Shown piece by piece: positions 7,384-14,791 of a DNA stretch of 17,396 bases (position 1 is its first letter; each line of letters opens with the position of its first letter). Under the pieces are notes generated by a model, which searched no databases, had not been told where the DNA came from, and saw nothing but the letters and a program-made list of their open reading frames with translations. A program made the position numbers and the translations under genes. The stretch is from Pseudomonadota bacterium (GTDB lineage: Bacteria > Pseudomonadota > Alphaproteobacteria > Caulobacterales > Caulobacteraceae): positions 1 through 17,396 of the forward strand of contig JAEYNH010000200.1 of NCBI GenBank assembly GCA_023412655.1, written 5' to 3'.

Positions 7384-9333
7384 TTACGAGCCGCCGGCGA
7401 TCACGCGCAGGTTCGGAGCCGTGCCTGGCTTCTCACCCCGAACCTGGGACACCAGGCCGAAGAGCGCCTCACGAACCGCCTCGACGTCACCACTGATGGC
7501 CAGGGTTTCGAGCTGCGCCAAGTGGCCCGGCGTCACCCGTAGTGCGGAGTTGGTGATCACCTCCAGCACCTTCGGCGCGCAGGGGATCGAGCTCTCGGTC
7601 TCATCGAGAAGGGCCTCGGTCAGCTTCTCGCCTGGACGCAGTCCGGTGATCTCGATGTCGATGTCACGGCCTGGCGTGCGGCCCGACAGCGCGATCATCT
7701 GGCGCGCAAGGTCGAGGATCCGTACGGGTTCGCCCATTTCGAGCAGGAACAGCCGGGCATCGCGGCGTTCGCCCTCAGCCGAGGTGGCGGTGGCGTGGAG
7801 CACGAGCTGGGCCGCCTCCGGAATGGTCATGAAGAACCGTTCCATGTCCGGGTGGGTGATCGTCACGGGGCCGCCCCGTTCGATCTGCGACTTGAAAATC
7901 GGCACCACGGAGCCCGCCGACCCGAGCACGTTGCCGAAGCGGACCGCCGAGAAGCGCGTGCCCCTGCCGGTAGACTGCTGAGCCTGGATCACAGCCTCGG
8001 CCATGCGCTTGGTGGCGCCCATCACATTGGTGGGGTCGACGGCCTTGTCGGTGGAGATCAGCACCATCTGGCCGGCGCCACAGGTCTTTGCGGCCTCGGT
8101 GACGTTCCAGGTGCCGATGACATTGGTCAGCACGCCTTCGCACGGGTGATGCTCGACCATGGAGACGTGCTTCAGAGCCGCAGCATGGAACACCAGGTCC
8201 GGCTTCTCCTCCCTGAAGGCCGCCGTCAGAGGCTTGGCCTGGCGCACGTCACACAGCACCGCCCGGCGCGAGAGGTGCGGGAAAGTCTCGCGCATCTCGC
8301 GATCGATCTCGAACAGGGAGGTCTCGGCGATGTCGAGCAGGGTGAGGTGGGCGCAGTCGAAGGCGGCCACCTGGCGACACAGCTCGGCCCCGATGGAACC
8401 GCCGGCGCCGGTAATCAGGACACGGCGCCCGCGGATCAGCTTGGCGATGGCGCCGCGGTCCAGTTCGATGGGATCGCGAGCCAGCAGCTCCTCGATGTTG
8501 ATTTCCCGCATCGGCAGCAGGGTGACGCTGTCGTGTTGCGGCAACTCGACGATGGAAGGCAGGCGCAGCAGGCGGATGCCGTCGTTCTTGAGGCGACCCA
8601 GCTGGTCGGCCGTCAGGCCCTTCAGCCGGGCGGGCTCCTCAAGGAAGAGGATCGCGCGGGGATAACGGTTCCAGCGCCGCAGCTCGGCCATGGCCTCGTC
8701 GAGCCGCTCCAGGGTGTCGAGGATGCAGACACCGCGCACCTGCTGGCCCACGTCGCGCTTCTCGGTCGTGACGATACCCACCGGCGTGTAGGTGCGGTCA
8801 TGGCTTCGGGCCACGTCGCGAAGATAGGTGTCGGCCAGCGATGGCGGGCCGATCAGCAGCAGGGTTGGCGCCTGGGCCAGGCGGTCCGAGACCGTCTTCA
8901 ACGGAGAGAAGCTCTCCAGGGCGCGTTCATGCAGCGCCCGGCGGGCGATCCGCACGCCCATGGAGAACACCATCTGGAACAGTGGGGCCATGAACAGCGC
9001 CGAGCGCGGCACGCCGAGGCCGCGGTTCAGCACGAAGACGCCAAGCAGGAAAACGCCCACCGTGAGCAGGGCGATCCGGGCGAGCACGAGGGCGTCCGGG
9101 ATCGAGACGTAACGCCAGGGCGAAAGTTCGCGCCGGAAGAGGACCGCGAAGCCGCCGGCGATCGCGCCGTAGAGGCAGGTAAACTTGACGAAGGCGCCGA
9201 CCGGGATATCGCCGAAATCGATGCCGGCCTGACTGCGGGCTATGAGGAAGGCTAGGGCGAACGCCAGCGCCGCAAGGGCCGTGTCCGCGACGACGGTCTG
9301 GGCCCGGAAAGCCACACGCTCCATGCGTCGCAC
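7384..9333 (-). CDS. Membrane-bound nucleotide-sugar dehydratase/epimerase, FlaA1/CapD/WbpM-like
   Basis: Probable UDP-HexNAc 4,6-dehydratase that starts synthesis of a modified sugar for O-antigen, capsule or flagellin glycan. Four N-terminal membrane segments, about residues 13-33, 48-66, 80-103 and 111-128. A Rossmann-like sensor region about 155-270 (TLLLIGPPSLADTYLRDVAR). Then the long-SDR catalytic domain: NAD site TGAGGSIG at 308-315, HAAALKHV at 383-390, and STDKAVDPTNVMGATK at 427-442, in which Met438 takes the place of the usual SDR Tyr, as is typical of WbpM/PglF-type enzymes, with Lys442 following. 649 aa is the usual full length. GTG at 9333 has GGAAGG seven bases before it, better placed than ATG 9324. 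Substrate is not determinable from sequence; a surface-glycan role fits the glycosyltransferase elsewhere in the window, though the two are not linked. Confidence 0.93.
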   Translation of the reverse strand: MRRMERVAFRAQTVVADTALAALAFALAFLIARSQAGIDFGDIPVGAFVKFTCLYGAIAGGFAVLFRRELSPWRYVSIPDALVLARIALLTVGVFLLGVFVLNRGLGVPRSALFMAPLFQMVFSMGVRIARRALHERALESFSPLKTVSDRLAQAPTLLLIGPPSLADTYLRDVARSHDRTYTPVGIVTTEKRDVGQQVRGVCILDTLERLDEAMAELRRWNRYPRAILFLEEPARLKGLTADQLGRLKNDGIRLLRLPSIVELPQHDSVTLLPMREINIEELLARDPIELDRGAIAKLIRGRRVLITGAGGSIGAELCRQVAAFDCAHLTLLDIAETSLFEIDREMRETFPHLSRRAVLCDVRQAKPLTAAFREEKPDLVFHAAALKHVSMVEHHPCEGVLTNVIGTWNVTEAAKTCGAGQMVLISTDKAVDPTNVMGATKRMAEAVIQAQQSTGRGTRFSAVRFGNVLGSAGSVVPIFKSQIERGGPVTITHPDMERFFMTIPEAAQLVLHATATSAEGERRDARLFLLEMGEPVRILDLARQMIALSGRTPGRDIDIEITGLRPGEKLTEALLDETESSIPCAPKVLEVITNSALRVTPGHLAQLETLAISGDVEAVREALFGLVSQVRGEKPGTAPNLRVIAGGS

Positions 9334-9481
9334 TCCGCTACCTTCCGATTCGCCAACATTAGGGGCCAGAATGCGACCGACCAGTTAAACGTGGCGGAAC
9401 CGCGGCGCGGCGCTGGAATAGCGTGACGCGACGCCGGATCAAGCCGAAAACATTAGAAAGTGGCGCCTTCATCCGCAAATG

Positions 9482-9511
9482 AAAAGCCGCCCCGGCGTCC
9501 CGGGACGGCTT
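9482..9511 (-). terminator. Rho-independent terminator of the TorF-type porin gene
   Basis: On the minus strand: AAGCCG-T-CCCGG, loop GACG, CCGGG-G-CGGCTT, then TTTTC. The two stem blocks (6 and 5 bp) are joined by a T-G pair that would be a mismatch (C/A) on the other strand, which shows the hairpin works leftward. It lies 23 bases downstream of the porin stop codon, so the porin is probably a separate unit from the dehydratase gene. Confidence 0.88.
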
Positions 9512-9533
9512 CCAAATCCTTCGATCTCGAAGA

Positions 9534-10232
9534 TCAGAAGGCGAGCTTCAGGCCAGCGACGACGCGACTGTCGTAGAGCTTGCCCCACTCATGCACGTCG
9601 GTGTCCCAGTAGCGGACGTCGATGCCGATGTTGTCGGTGAGGGCGAAGCCGACGCCCAGGTTCCAAGTGGTGTAGTCACCGGCCTCGTCGACGGTCTGAT
9701 GGCCGACGGCGCCCGAGACGCTGAACCTGCTGTTCGGGATCGCCACGGTGGCGTTCGCTTCATAGTACCAGGCCTCGCCGGTCTTGCCGGTGAACTCGGG
9801 CGAGTAGAACACGGCCGCGCCGAGGGTCGCCGGGCCAGCCGGGACGGAGGCGGCGATCTTGCCTTCCCAGTAGTCCCAGTTCGCGCCCGACGGTTGGTCC
9901 GCGTAGCCGTAGTAGGTGACGCCCAGGTCGAGGGAAACGGCGCCCACGGTCGGCCGAACGCCGGCGTAGAGGTCGAACTCGAAGTCAGTCGAGTCGCCGA
10001 AATCGACATTGGAGGCCCAGACGCCGGCGTAGCCGATCGAGCCGAGGGTGGCGTCGACGCCTCCGAACACCTGCGGATTTTCGTCGGTCTGGCTGACGCC
10101 GCGGAAAACGTAGTCAGTCGCTGCGCCGACGTTGAACGACAGCGACACCGGACCCTCGTCCTGAGCGTGAGCCACCCCCGTGAGCGCCAGCGAGCCGACA
10201 GCCGCCAGCAGCGACACCTTGAGCTTATTCAT
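9534..10232 (-). CDS. TorF-family putative porin (TIGR02001/Gcw_chp type outer-membrane protein)
   Basis: Small outer-membrane beta-barrel of the family usually annotated as TorF putative porin. The substrate is unknown. A clear Sec signal peptide occupies residues 1-23 (basic MNKLK, hydrophobic core, AHA cleavage site before Gln24). The mature protein begins with the family's signature start (VSLSFNVGAATDYVFRGVSQ, followed by Thr-Asp), continues as alternating beta strands rich in Gly, Tyr and Asp (VSLDLGVTYYGY, AWYYEANATVAI), and ends in Phe (VVAGLKLAF), the barrel-assembly signal. 232 aa matches the family. ATG 10232 is preceded by AAAAGGGGA at a spacing of six to seven. It has its own terminator on the downstream side and 181 bases of non-coding sequence before the next leftward gene, so it is likely a single-gene unit. 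Confidence 0.9.
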   Translation of the reverse strand: MNKLKVSLLAAVGSLALTGVAHAQDEGPVSLSFNVGAATDYVFRGVSQTDENPQVFGGVDATLGSIGYAGVWASNVDFGDSTDFEFDLYAGVRPTVGAVSLDLGVTYYGYADQPSGANWDYWEGKIAASVPAGPATLGAAVFYSPEFTGKTGEAWYYEANATVAIPNSRFSVSGAVGHQTVDEAGDYTTWNLGVGFALTDNIGIDVRYWDTDVHEWGKLYDSRVVAGLKLAF

Positions 10233-10413
10233 TGTCTATCCCCTTTTATGTCCCGGTCAGGCCGTGGCCGAACCGCGCTCGGTCATCGTTGATCCGTGGC
10301 CGGGCAGATCAATGCGTAGGCGCCTCTGGACCTGCGCTGCGGGCGTGCTGGTCGAACTTTGTGCGTCGCGCGGTTCGGACGCCGCAATTTAGGGCAGAAT
10401 CGCCGCCGCCAGC

Positions 10414-11211
10414 CTAGCGTGCGACGAGCGGTGCGAATCCCAGGTGCATGCCTGCGTCCACCAGCAGCGTTTCGCCGGTGACGTGCCGCGACGCTGGAGA
10501 AGCCAGGAACACGGCCGAGGCCGCGATGTCTTCCGGCGTGGATGCCACGCGAAGTGGCGTGGTGGCCTCGGCATTGGCGCGGACTTTGTCGACGGCGGTG
10601 TCCGGCATCCCCTTGCCGAACCACGGCGTGTCGATGAAGCCGGGGCATACGGCGTTGACGCGGATTTTCGGGGCCAGGGCCCGGGCAAGCGAGAGCGTCA
10701 TGGTGTTCATCGCGCCCTTCGAGGCGGCATAGGGAATGGACGAGCCGATCCCGGTGACGCCGGCGATCGAGGCGGTGTTCACCACGGCGCCGGGGCGCTG
10801 GGCGGCTTCCAGCAGGCTGCGGCATGCGCGTACCATCTGATAGGCGCCGACCACGTTGACCGCGTACAGGTCGAGGAAGTCCTGTCCGGAAACGGCGTCG
10901 AGGTCGTGATGGCCGGCAAACCGGGTGACTCCGGCGTTGTTGAACAGCGCGTCGATGCGACCGAAGGGCTCGACCGCGGCGGCGATCGCCCGGCAGTCTT
11001 CGTCCGACGCCACATCACCCTGCACCAGCACCGCTTCTGCGCCATGGGCGCGGACCATGCCGGCGGTCTCCTCCGCCTGTTCGCGGCTGCGGGCGTAGTT
11101 GACGACCACCACTTGGGCCCCCTGCCGGGCGGTTTCCACCGCGATGGCGCGGCCGAGCCCGGTAGAGGCGCCGGTCACCACCACCACGAAACCGTCGAAA
11201 TCCCCAGCCAT
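10414..11211 (-). CDS. Short-chain dehydrogenase/reductase (SDR), classical FabG-like
   Basis: NAD(P)-dependent oxidoreductase of unknown substrate. Cofactor-binding TGASTGLG at residues 13-20. NNAG at 91-94. Catalytic tetrad Asn119, Ser148, Tyr161 and Lys165 (IPYAASKGA), all present. The C-terminal HVTGETLLVDAGM region is the usual cap. 265 aa is the classical SDR length. Asn38 following strand 2 (VVVVNYARSREQ) favours NADPH over NADH by comparison with FabG, but that is inference. ATG 11211 has GGGAG six to seven bases upstream. It is divergent from queF, with only 67 bases between the two starts. The family is too broad to name a pathway. Confidence 0.93.
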   Translation of the reverse strand: MAGDFDGFVVVVTGASTGLGRAIAVETARQGAQVVVVNYARSREQAEETAGMVRAHGAEAVLVQGDVASDEDCRAIAAAVEPFGRIDALFNNAGVTRFAGHHDLDAVSGQDFLDLYAVNVVGAYQMVRACRSLLEAAQRPGAVVNTASIAGVTGIGSSIPYAASKGAMNTMTLSLARALAPKIRVNAVCPGFIDTPWFGKGMPDTAVDKVRANAEATTPLRVASTPEDIAASAVFLASPASRHVTGETLLVDAGMHLGFAPLVAR

Positions 11212-11278
11212 GTCCTACTCCCAGATGCGCCCTTAGGCCTTGTTGTTCGGCGCCGTAGTAGCCGCTAAAGCCGCGGAC

Positions 11279-11734
11279 ATGGAAGAGACCCACCTGAGCC
11301 AACTGGGCCGCGACGTCCGGGGCTTCGACAATCCCGACGCCGCCATTCTCGAGCGTGTGCCTAACCCCCATAGGGATGCGGCCTACGTCGTCCGCTTCAC
11401 CGCGCCGGAGTTCACCTCGCTCTGCCCAGTGACCGGCCAGCCGGATTTCGCCCACTTGGTGATCGACTACGTCCCCTCGGAGTGGCTCGTCGAATCCAAG
11501 TCGCTCAAGCTCTACCTCGCCTCATTCCGCAATCACGGCGCTTTCCATGAGGACTGCACCGTAGCGATCGGGCGGCGCCTAGTGGCGGAGCTGTCGCCGC
11601 AGTGGCTGCGTATCGGCGGCTACTGGTATCCGCGCGGGGGCATCCCGATCGACGTTTTCTGGCAAACGGGACATGCGCCGGAAGGTGTTTGGCTGCCCGA
11701 CCAAGGGGTGGCCCCGTATCGCGGTCGCGGTTGA
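11279..11734 (+). CDS. queF: NADPH-dependent 7-cyano-7-deazaguanine (preQ0) reductase QueF, short type
   Basis: Cytosolic enzyme of queuosine biosynthesis that reduces the nitrile preQ0 to the amine preQ1 with two NADPH; preQ1 is then put into tRNA. The family signature is intact: FTSLCPVTGQPDFAHLVIDY with the active-site Cys, then ESKSLKLYLASFRNHGAFHE, the NADPH-binding motif of short (YkvM-type) QueF, and CTVAIGRRL. 151 aa matches the unimodular class. ATG 11279 is used; an upstream TTG at 11240 is in frame but adds only small residues that are not typical of the family. No clear ribosome site precedes the ATG. It is divergent from the SDR gene, and no other queuosine gene is in the window. 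I saw no preQ1 riboswitch upstream; the space is too short. Confidence 0.96.
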   Translation: MEETHLSQLGRDVRGFDNPDAAILERVPNPHRDAAYVVRFTAPEFTSLCPVTGQPDFAHLVIDYVPSEWLVESKSLKLYLASFRNHGAFHEDCTVAIGRRLVAELSPQWLRIGGYWYPRGGIPIDVFWQTGHAPEGVWLPDQGVAPYRGRG

Positions 11735-12061
11735 GCAAGTTCGTGGCGTCTACGATGATTTATTTGAATCAATCGTCATGATAGCTTGGCAATAAAGAAA
11801 CTTGGCGCTCGTTCGAGTTGATCTTCATCGGATGATGCAAACGTCCAAGTTTGACAGCTGCACGGATCCTACTCTCTTCGCCGACCGAAAAGGTGCGTGA
11901 AGCCTGACAAAAGCCTGTTCGGGCTTCCCAAATGCCTCGTAGAGGCCTATAGATGAACTTGCCCAACTCTCCTCGGGCGTGTCACCTCAGGCCGGGCGGC
12001 GCGGCGCGTCGTCCGGCCGCTGTGTATCTAGGCGCGCTGAACTCGGTGGATGAGGGCCTCG
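11735..12061. other. Gene-free, AT-richer interval with several inverted repeats
   Basis: No credible gene in 327 bases. By hand count, 11761-11820 is 40% GC, 11821-11880 48% and 11881-11940 57%, well below the surrounding coding sequence. It holds three inverted repeats (see the ncRNA candidate at 11752-11927). The only open frame (leftward, 11769-11966) begins with TTG, has no ribosome site and resembles nothing I know. The right part, from about 11970, returns to high GC and holds the 3' flank of the nitroreductase gene. No insertion-sequence ends or direct target repeats were seen. Confidence 0.6.
11752..11927. ncRNA. Candidate structured RNA or hairpin cluster (strand unknown)
   Basis: Three inverted repeats in 176 bases: ACGATGATT / AATC-A-ATCGT (11752-11776, nine pairs with one bulged A, loop TATTTG); AAACTTGG / CCAAGTTT (11798-11805 with 11845-11852, enclosing an 11-base palindrome TCATCGGATGA); and GAAGCCTGA / TCGGGCTTC (11899-11907 with 11919-11927, nine pairs including one T-G). 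None is followed by a T run, so they do not look like simple terminators. The first lies 17 bases after the queF stop. No known RNA family was recognised. This is a weak call based only on structure and base composition. Confidence 0.25.
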
Positions 12062-12673
12062 TCAGGCCTTCCAGCGGGTGACAAGGGTCTCGACCGCGGG
12101 CCTTTCCCGCTCAAGGGGCGGTTCTCCCGGTGTTCCGATCATCATGAACGCTGCCACCCGCTCGTTGTCAGCCAGGCCGAGCGCGGAGAGCGCCGCAGCA
12201 TCATAGCTGTACCAGTCGGTGATCCAGTTGGCGCCATAGCCCATCGCCAAGGTGGCGTTGAGCAGATTGGTGGCAACCGCGCCGGCCGACAGAACCTGCT
12301 CCCACTCCGGAATGGCGCTTGGAACGAGGCGCGACACGACGACGATCGCCAGGGGCGGTCTTCGCAGCTTGGCCAGCTTCGCTACCTGGGTTGAGTCGCC
12401 TCGGCTTTGTGCGAGATCAGCCAGCCGGTCAGCGAAGGCGGCCTTGTCGATTCCCTCCAGCAGTATGAAGCGCCAGGGCGCCAGCTTGCCGTGGTCGGGC
12501 GCTCTCGCGGCGATGCGCAACAGGTCCTCAAGCTGCGCGGGCGAGGGCGCCGGCTCCTCGAGGGTGACCGCCGGCGTCGAGCGGCGGCGCGCCAGGAAGT
12601 GGAGCGCCTCGGGTACGGGCGTGACGGGTATCGCGGTCCCGAATGAAGGTTCGGGTGGCAGGTCGGGACTCAA
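12062..12673 (-). CDS. Nitroreductase-family flavoprotein (YdjA-like)
   Basis: Probable FMN-dependent NAD(P)H oxidoreductase of the nitroreductase fold; the natural substrate is unknown. Phosphate-binding ARRRST near residue 28 is the family's N-terminal FMN contact. It is followed by LLRIAARAPDHGKLAPWRFI, typical of the YdjA-like compact class. Then SAGAVATNLLNATLAMGYGA and the ITDWYSYD segment. 203 aa is normal. The frame is open up to 12787, but that part overlaps the divergent NUDIX start and includes unlikely sequence. TTG at 12673 has AAAGG seven bases upstream and gives the expected short lead before the first helix, so I chose it over the weaker ATG at 12736. The stop is at the end of the gene-free region. 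Confidence 0.85.
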   Translation of the reverse strand: MSPDLPPEPSFGTAIPVTPVPEALHFLARRRSTPAVTLEEPAPSPAQLEDLLRIAARAPDHGKLAPWRFILLEGIDKAAFADRLADLAQSRGDSTQVAKLAKLRRPPLAIVVVSRLVPSAIPEWEQVLSAGAVATNLLNATLAMGYGANWITDWYSYDAAALSALGLADNERVAAFMMIGTPGEPPLERERPAVETLVTRWKA

Positions 12674-12702
12674 GGCGAAGCCTTTGCGTTTAAGGAAACG
12701 AC

Positions 12703-12717
12703 AAGGGGCCACCCCTT
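12703..12717. promoter_or_regulatory. Short hairpin in the divergent nitroreductase/NUDIX promoter region
   Basis: AAGGGG, loop CCA, CCCCTT: a perfect 6-bp inverted repeat, followed on the + strand by TTATGGGGGGG. It lies between the nitroreductase TTG (12673) and the NUDIX ATG (12757). It could be an operator or chance; no promoter boxes could be assigned around it. Confidence 0.25.
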
Positions 12718-12756
12718 TATGGGGGGGCGCGCGCATTCCGCAAGTCGAGGCGACGA

Positions 12757-13371
12757 ATGAACGACATGCCGGCGTGGTTGAAGACACATGGCAGGCCCTG
12801 GACGCGCGGCGAAGGGACGACCGTGTACGATAATCCGTGGATCACCGTCACCGAATATGCAGCGATCGCTCCGACTGGGCGGCCGGCGCAGTATGGGGTG
12901 GTGACCTTCAAGAACGTCGCCATGGCCGTGCTGCCCCTGCACGAGGACGGCACGGTCACGCTAGTTGGCCAGAGCCGGCTGCCGAACGGCGACTACAGCT
13001 GGGAGATCCCGGAGGGCGGCGCCCCGATGGGCGAGGATCCGCTGGCGGCGGCCAAGCGCGAGTTGGCCGAGGAGACCGGACTGGAGGCGGCGGAATGGAT
13101 CGAGGTGCTGCGGGCGCAACTGTCCAACTCGATCACCGACGAGAAAGCCATCGGCTATGTGGCGACGGGCCTCTCCGCCGCGAGGACCTGGCCCGAGGCC
13201 GATGAGACCGAGGCGCTCGCCATGGAGCGCGTGCCGTTCCGCGAAGCCCTGGAGGCGGCCCTCGACGGCCACATGCCGGACATGCTCACGGTGGCGATGC
13301 TGCTGCGCGCTTACCATATGGCCCGTGAAGGGCTTTTGGCGCCCGCGCTGGCGCGCGCCATGCTAGGCTGA
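12757..13371 (+). CDS. NUDIX hydrolase, ADP-ribose pyrophosphatase-like
   Basis: Hydrolase of a nucleoside diphosphate linked to another group, most likely ADP-ribose or a nucleotide sugar. The Nudix box is complete: G-x5-E-x7-R-E-L-x-E-E-x-G-L (GGAPMGEDPLAAAK, then RELAEETGLEA, about residues 87-110). The box is preceded by SWEIPEGG, the usual lead of the ADPRase subgroup. Residues 1-45 form the N-terminal beta region (NPWITVTEYAA). 204 aa agrees with the family. ATG 12757 follows GAGG at a spacing of six; a second ATG at codon 4 is possible. It is the first gene of a rightward run, and the cysE start lies 30 bases after its stop. The context gives no hint about the substrate. Confidence 0.92.
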   Translation: MNDMPAWLKTHGRPWTRGEGTTVYDNPWITVTEYAAIAPTGRPAQYGVVTFKNVAMAVLPLHEDGTVTLVGQSRLPNGDYSWEIPEGGAPMGEDPLAAAKRELAEETGLEAAEWIEVLRAQLSNSITDEKAIGYVATGLSAARTWPEADETEALAMERVPFREALEAALDGHMPDMLTVAMLLRAYHMAREGLLAPALARAMLG

Positions 13372-13401
13372 GGGAGAAGCCTGATGGGTCGGGAGGAACC
13401 G

Positions 13402-14229
13402 ATGAGCCACCTGGAGGTGGTGAACCCCGCCACGCCGCCGCCCGTTTGGGCCGCCCTGCGAAACGAAGCCTATGCCGCCGCGAAGAACGAGGCGGCGCTG
13501 GCCAGCCTGCTGGCCGCGGTGATCCTGAACCATGACAGCCTGGGCGATGCCCTGAGCTATCAGCTTGCCCGCAAGTTGGGTGACCAGGAGCTGCGGGCGA
13601 TGAGCCTGCGCGACACCATCGAGGAAGCCTACGCCAGCGATCCGGGGATCGTGGACATCGCGGAAGCCGACCTCAAGGCGGTGTTCGAGCGCGATCCCGC
13701 GTGCAGGGGCTATGTCCAGCCGTTCCTGTTCTTCAAGGGGTTCCTGGCGTTACAGACGCATCGGGTGGCCCACTGGCTGTGGAAGGAAGGGCGCGAGACG
13801 CTGGCGTTCTACCTGCAGAGCCGTTCCAGCGAGCTGTTCCAGGTAGACATCAACCCTGCCACGCAGATCGGCAAGGGCGTGTTCATCGACCACGGCACCG
13901 GCATCGTTATCGGCGAGACGGCGGTGATCGGCGACGACGTCTCCATGCTGCAGGGCGTGACGCTCGGCGGCACCGGCGCCGAGCGCGGCGACCGACATCC
14001 AAAGGTCGGGCGTGGCGTGCTGCTGGGCGCTGGGGCGAAGGTTCTGGGGAACATCACAATCGGGGACTACGCCAAGATCGCCTCGGGTTCGGTGGTGCTC
14101 AAGCCGGTGCCGGCGGGATGCACCGCCGCGGGCGTGCCGGCGCGCCTCGTGAACTGCCCGACCTGCGACGAGCCGGCCCGACGGATGGACCACACCCTGG
14201 CGGATGCGGTGTACGACTACGTGATCTGA
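13402..14229 (+). CDS. cysE: Serine O-acetyltransferase
   Basis: Cytosolic first step of cysteine synthesis: L-serine + acetyl-CoA gives O-acetylserine + CoA, with the product used by CysK. N-terminal helical SATase domain about residues 10-140 (VWAALRNEAYAAA; FFKGFLALQTHRVAHWLW, a family hallmark). Left-handed beta-helix of hexapeptide repeats about 145-245, with the catalytic FIDHGTGIVIGETAVIGDDV around Asp163/His164 and the second catalytic His in GDRHPK at about 199, then GVLLGAGAKVLGNITIG. The C-terminus ends in Ile (YDYVI); a terminal Ile is the feature that inserts into CysK to form the cysteine synthase complex. Start: ATG 13402 is preceded by GGGAGG at five bases; an in-frame ATG at 13384, also with a good AGGGAGA, would add six residues. 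Both may be used. Confidence 0.96.
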   Translation: MSHLEVVNPATPPPVWAALRNEAYAAAKNEAALASLLAAVILNHDSLGDALSYQLARKLGDQELRAMSLRDTIEEAYASDPGIVDIAEADLKAVFERDPACRGYVQPFLFFKGFLALQTHRVAHWLWKEGRETLAFYLQSRSSELFQVDINPATQIGKGVFIDHGTGIVIGETAVIGDDVSMLQGVTLGGTGAERGDRHPKVGRGVLLGAGAKVLGNITIGDYAKIASGSVVLKPVPAGCTAAGVPARLVNCPTCDEPARRMDHTLADAVYDYVI

Positions 14230-14294
14230 GGTTCACGAAGGCGCGGCGAGACGGTAGGTTCGCCGCCGATTTGCCGTACCTTAAGGAGTTGGGC

Positions 14295-14501
14295 GTGGAC
14301 GAGAAGACCATCCGCAAGATCGAAGGCCATCTGCGCGGGACCTTCGCCAATGCGCGGATCACCCTCGTGCCGAGGCCCAAGCAGAAGGATTCCTGCGAAG
14401 TCTATATCGGCGAGGAGTTCATCGGCGTGGTCTTCCAGGATGAGGACGAGGACGGCTCGTTCATGTTCGAGATGGCCATCCTGGCCGAGGACCTGCCGTA
14501 A
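14295..14501 (+). CDS. Small conserved protein, DUF3126-like
   Basis: 68 aa, function unknown; it looks like the DUF3126 family of alphaproteobacteria. Sequence: DEKTIRKIEGHLRGTF forms a helix, ARITLVPRPKQKDSCEVYIG a beta hairpin, EEFIGVVFQDEDEDGSFMFE an acidic turn and strand, and AILAEDLP the end. It is a compact soluble alpha/beta domain without signal or membrane segment. GTG at 14295 was chosen because AAGGAG (14283-14288) sits exactly six bases before it; the frame is open much further upstream inside cysE, but that is a shadow. It is 65 bases after cysE and 14 bases before the next gene, so it is probably co-transcribed. Confidence 0.8.
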   Translation: MDEKTIRKIEGHLRGTFANARITLVPRPKQKDSCEVYIGEEFIGVVFQDEDEDGSFMFEMAILAEDLP

Positions 14502-14515
14502 GGCAGCGCACTCCT

Positions 14516-14791
14516 ATGAGCGGAACGGCTCCCGTCGTCCGGAAGAAGGCTGAGACCGTCGGCGCGTCGGCGGTCGGAGCTTCGGCAACGGGGGCGTCCG
14601 CCACGGGCGCGCTTGCCCTTGGCGCTGTCGCCCTGGGCGCCATCGCCCTGGGCGCGGTGGCGGTAGGCGCCTTCGTCATCGGGCGTCTGTCGGTGGGCCG
14701 AGCCCATATCGGCGAATTGCAGATCAACCGCCTGCGCGTGGAGGATCTCAGCGTCGGCCGGCTGGAACTGGACCCGCCGGCGCAGCCCTAG
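14516..14791 (+). CDS. Protein of 14 tandem pentapeptide repeats, probable beta-solenoid, unknown function
   Basis: 91 aa. After a 15-residue lead (SGTAPVVRKKAETV) residues 16-85 divide exactly into 14 five-residue units: GASAV GASAT GASAT, then GALAL GAVAL GAIAL GAVAV, then GAFVI GRLSV GRAHI, then GELQI NRLRV EDLSV GRLEL. The tail is DPPAQP. Positions 3 and 5 are hydrophobic or small in nearly every unit, with Gly at position 1, the pattern of a pentapeptide-repeat right-handed beta-helix, though without the usual A(D/N)L consensus. The first half is Gly/Ala-rich and could alternatively be a glycine-zipper membrane hairpin; the second half gains Arg, Glu and His. The ATG is 12 bases after AAGG, a weak ribosome site. 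It is last in the cysE run. Its stop overlaps that of the convergent SRAP gene. I do not know a function. Confidence 0.75.
   Translation: MSGTAPVVRKKAETVGASAVGASATGASATGALALGAVALGAIALGAVAVGAFVIGRLSVGRAHIGELQINRLRVEDLSVGRLELDPPAQP
14561..14770 (+). repeat. Fourteen 15-bp coding repeats (pentapeptide array)
   Basis: The DNA follows the 5-residue protein period, with units beginning ggc, gga, ggg or a diverged codon for Gly at 15-base steps. Neighbouring units such as GGCGCTGTCGCCCTG and GGCGCCATCGCCCTG differ at few positions in the middle of the array, and units diverge towards the 3' end. The pattern suggests growth by tandem duplication followed by drift. Confidence 0.8.

Noticed and set aside
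7795..9255. Rightward open frame of 486 codons opposite the nucleotide-sugar dehydratase
   Set aside because: Antisense shadow; the leftward gene has complete motifs and a ribosome site.
10233..10413. Short frames between the porin and SDR genes
   Set aside because: They cross gene ends, have no ribosome site and no recognisable sequence; the stretch probably holds only the porin promoter, which I could not assign.
11769..11966. Leftward 65-codon frame in the gene-free region
   Set aside because: Starts with TTG, lacks a ribosome site and resembles no family; the same DNA is better described as inverted repeats.
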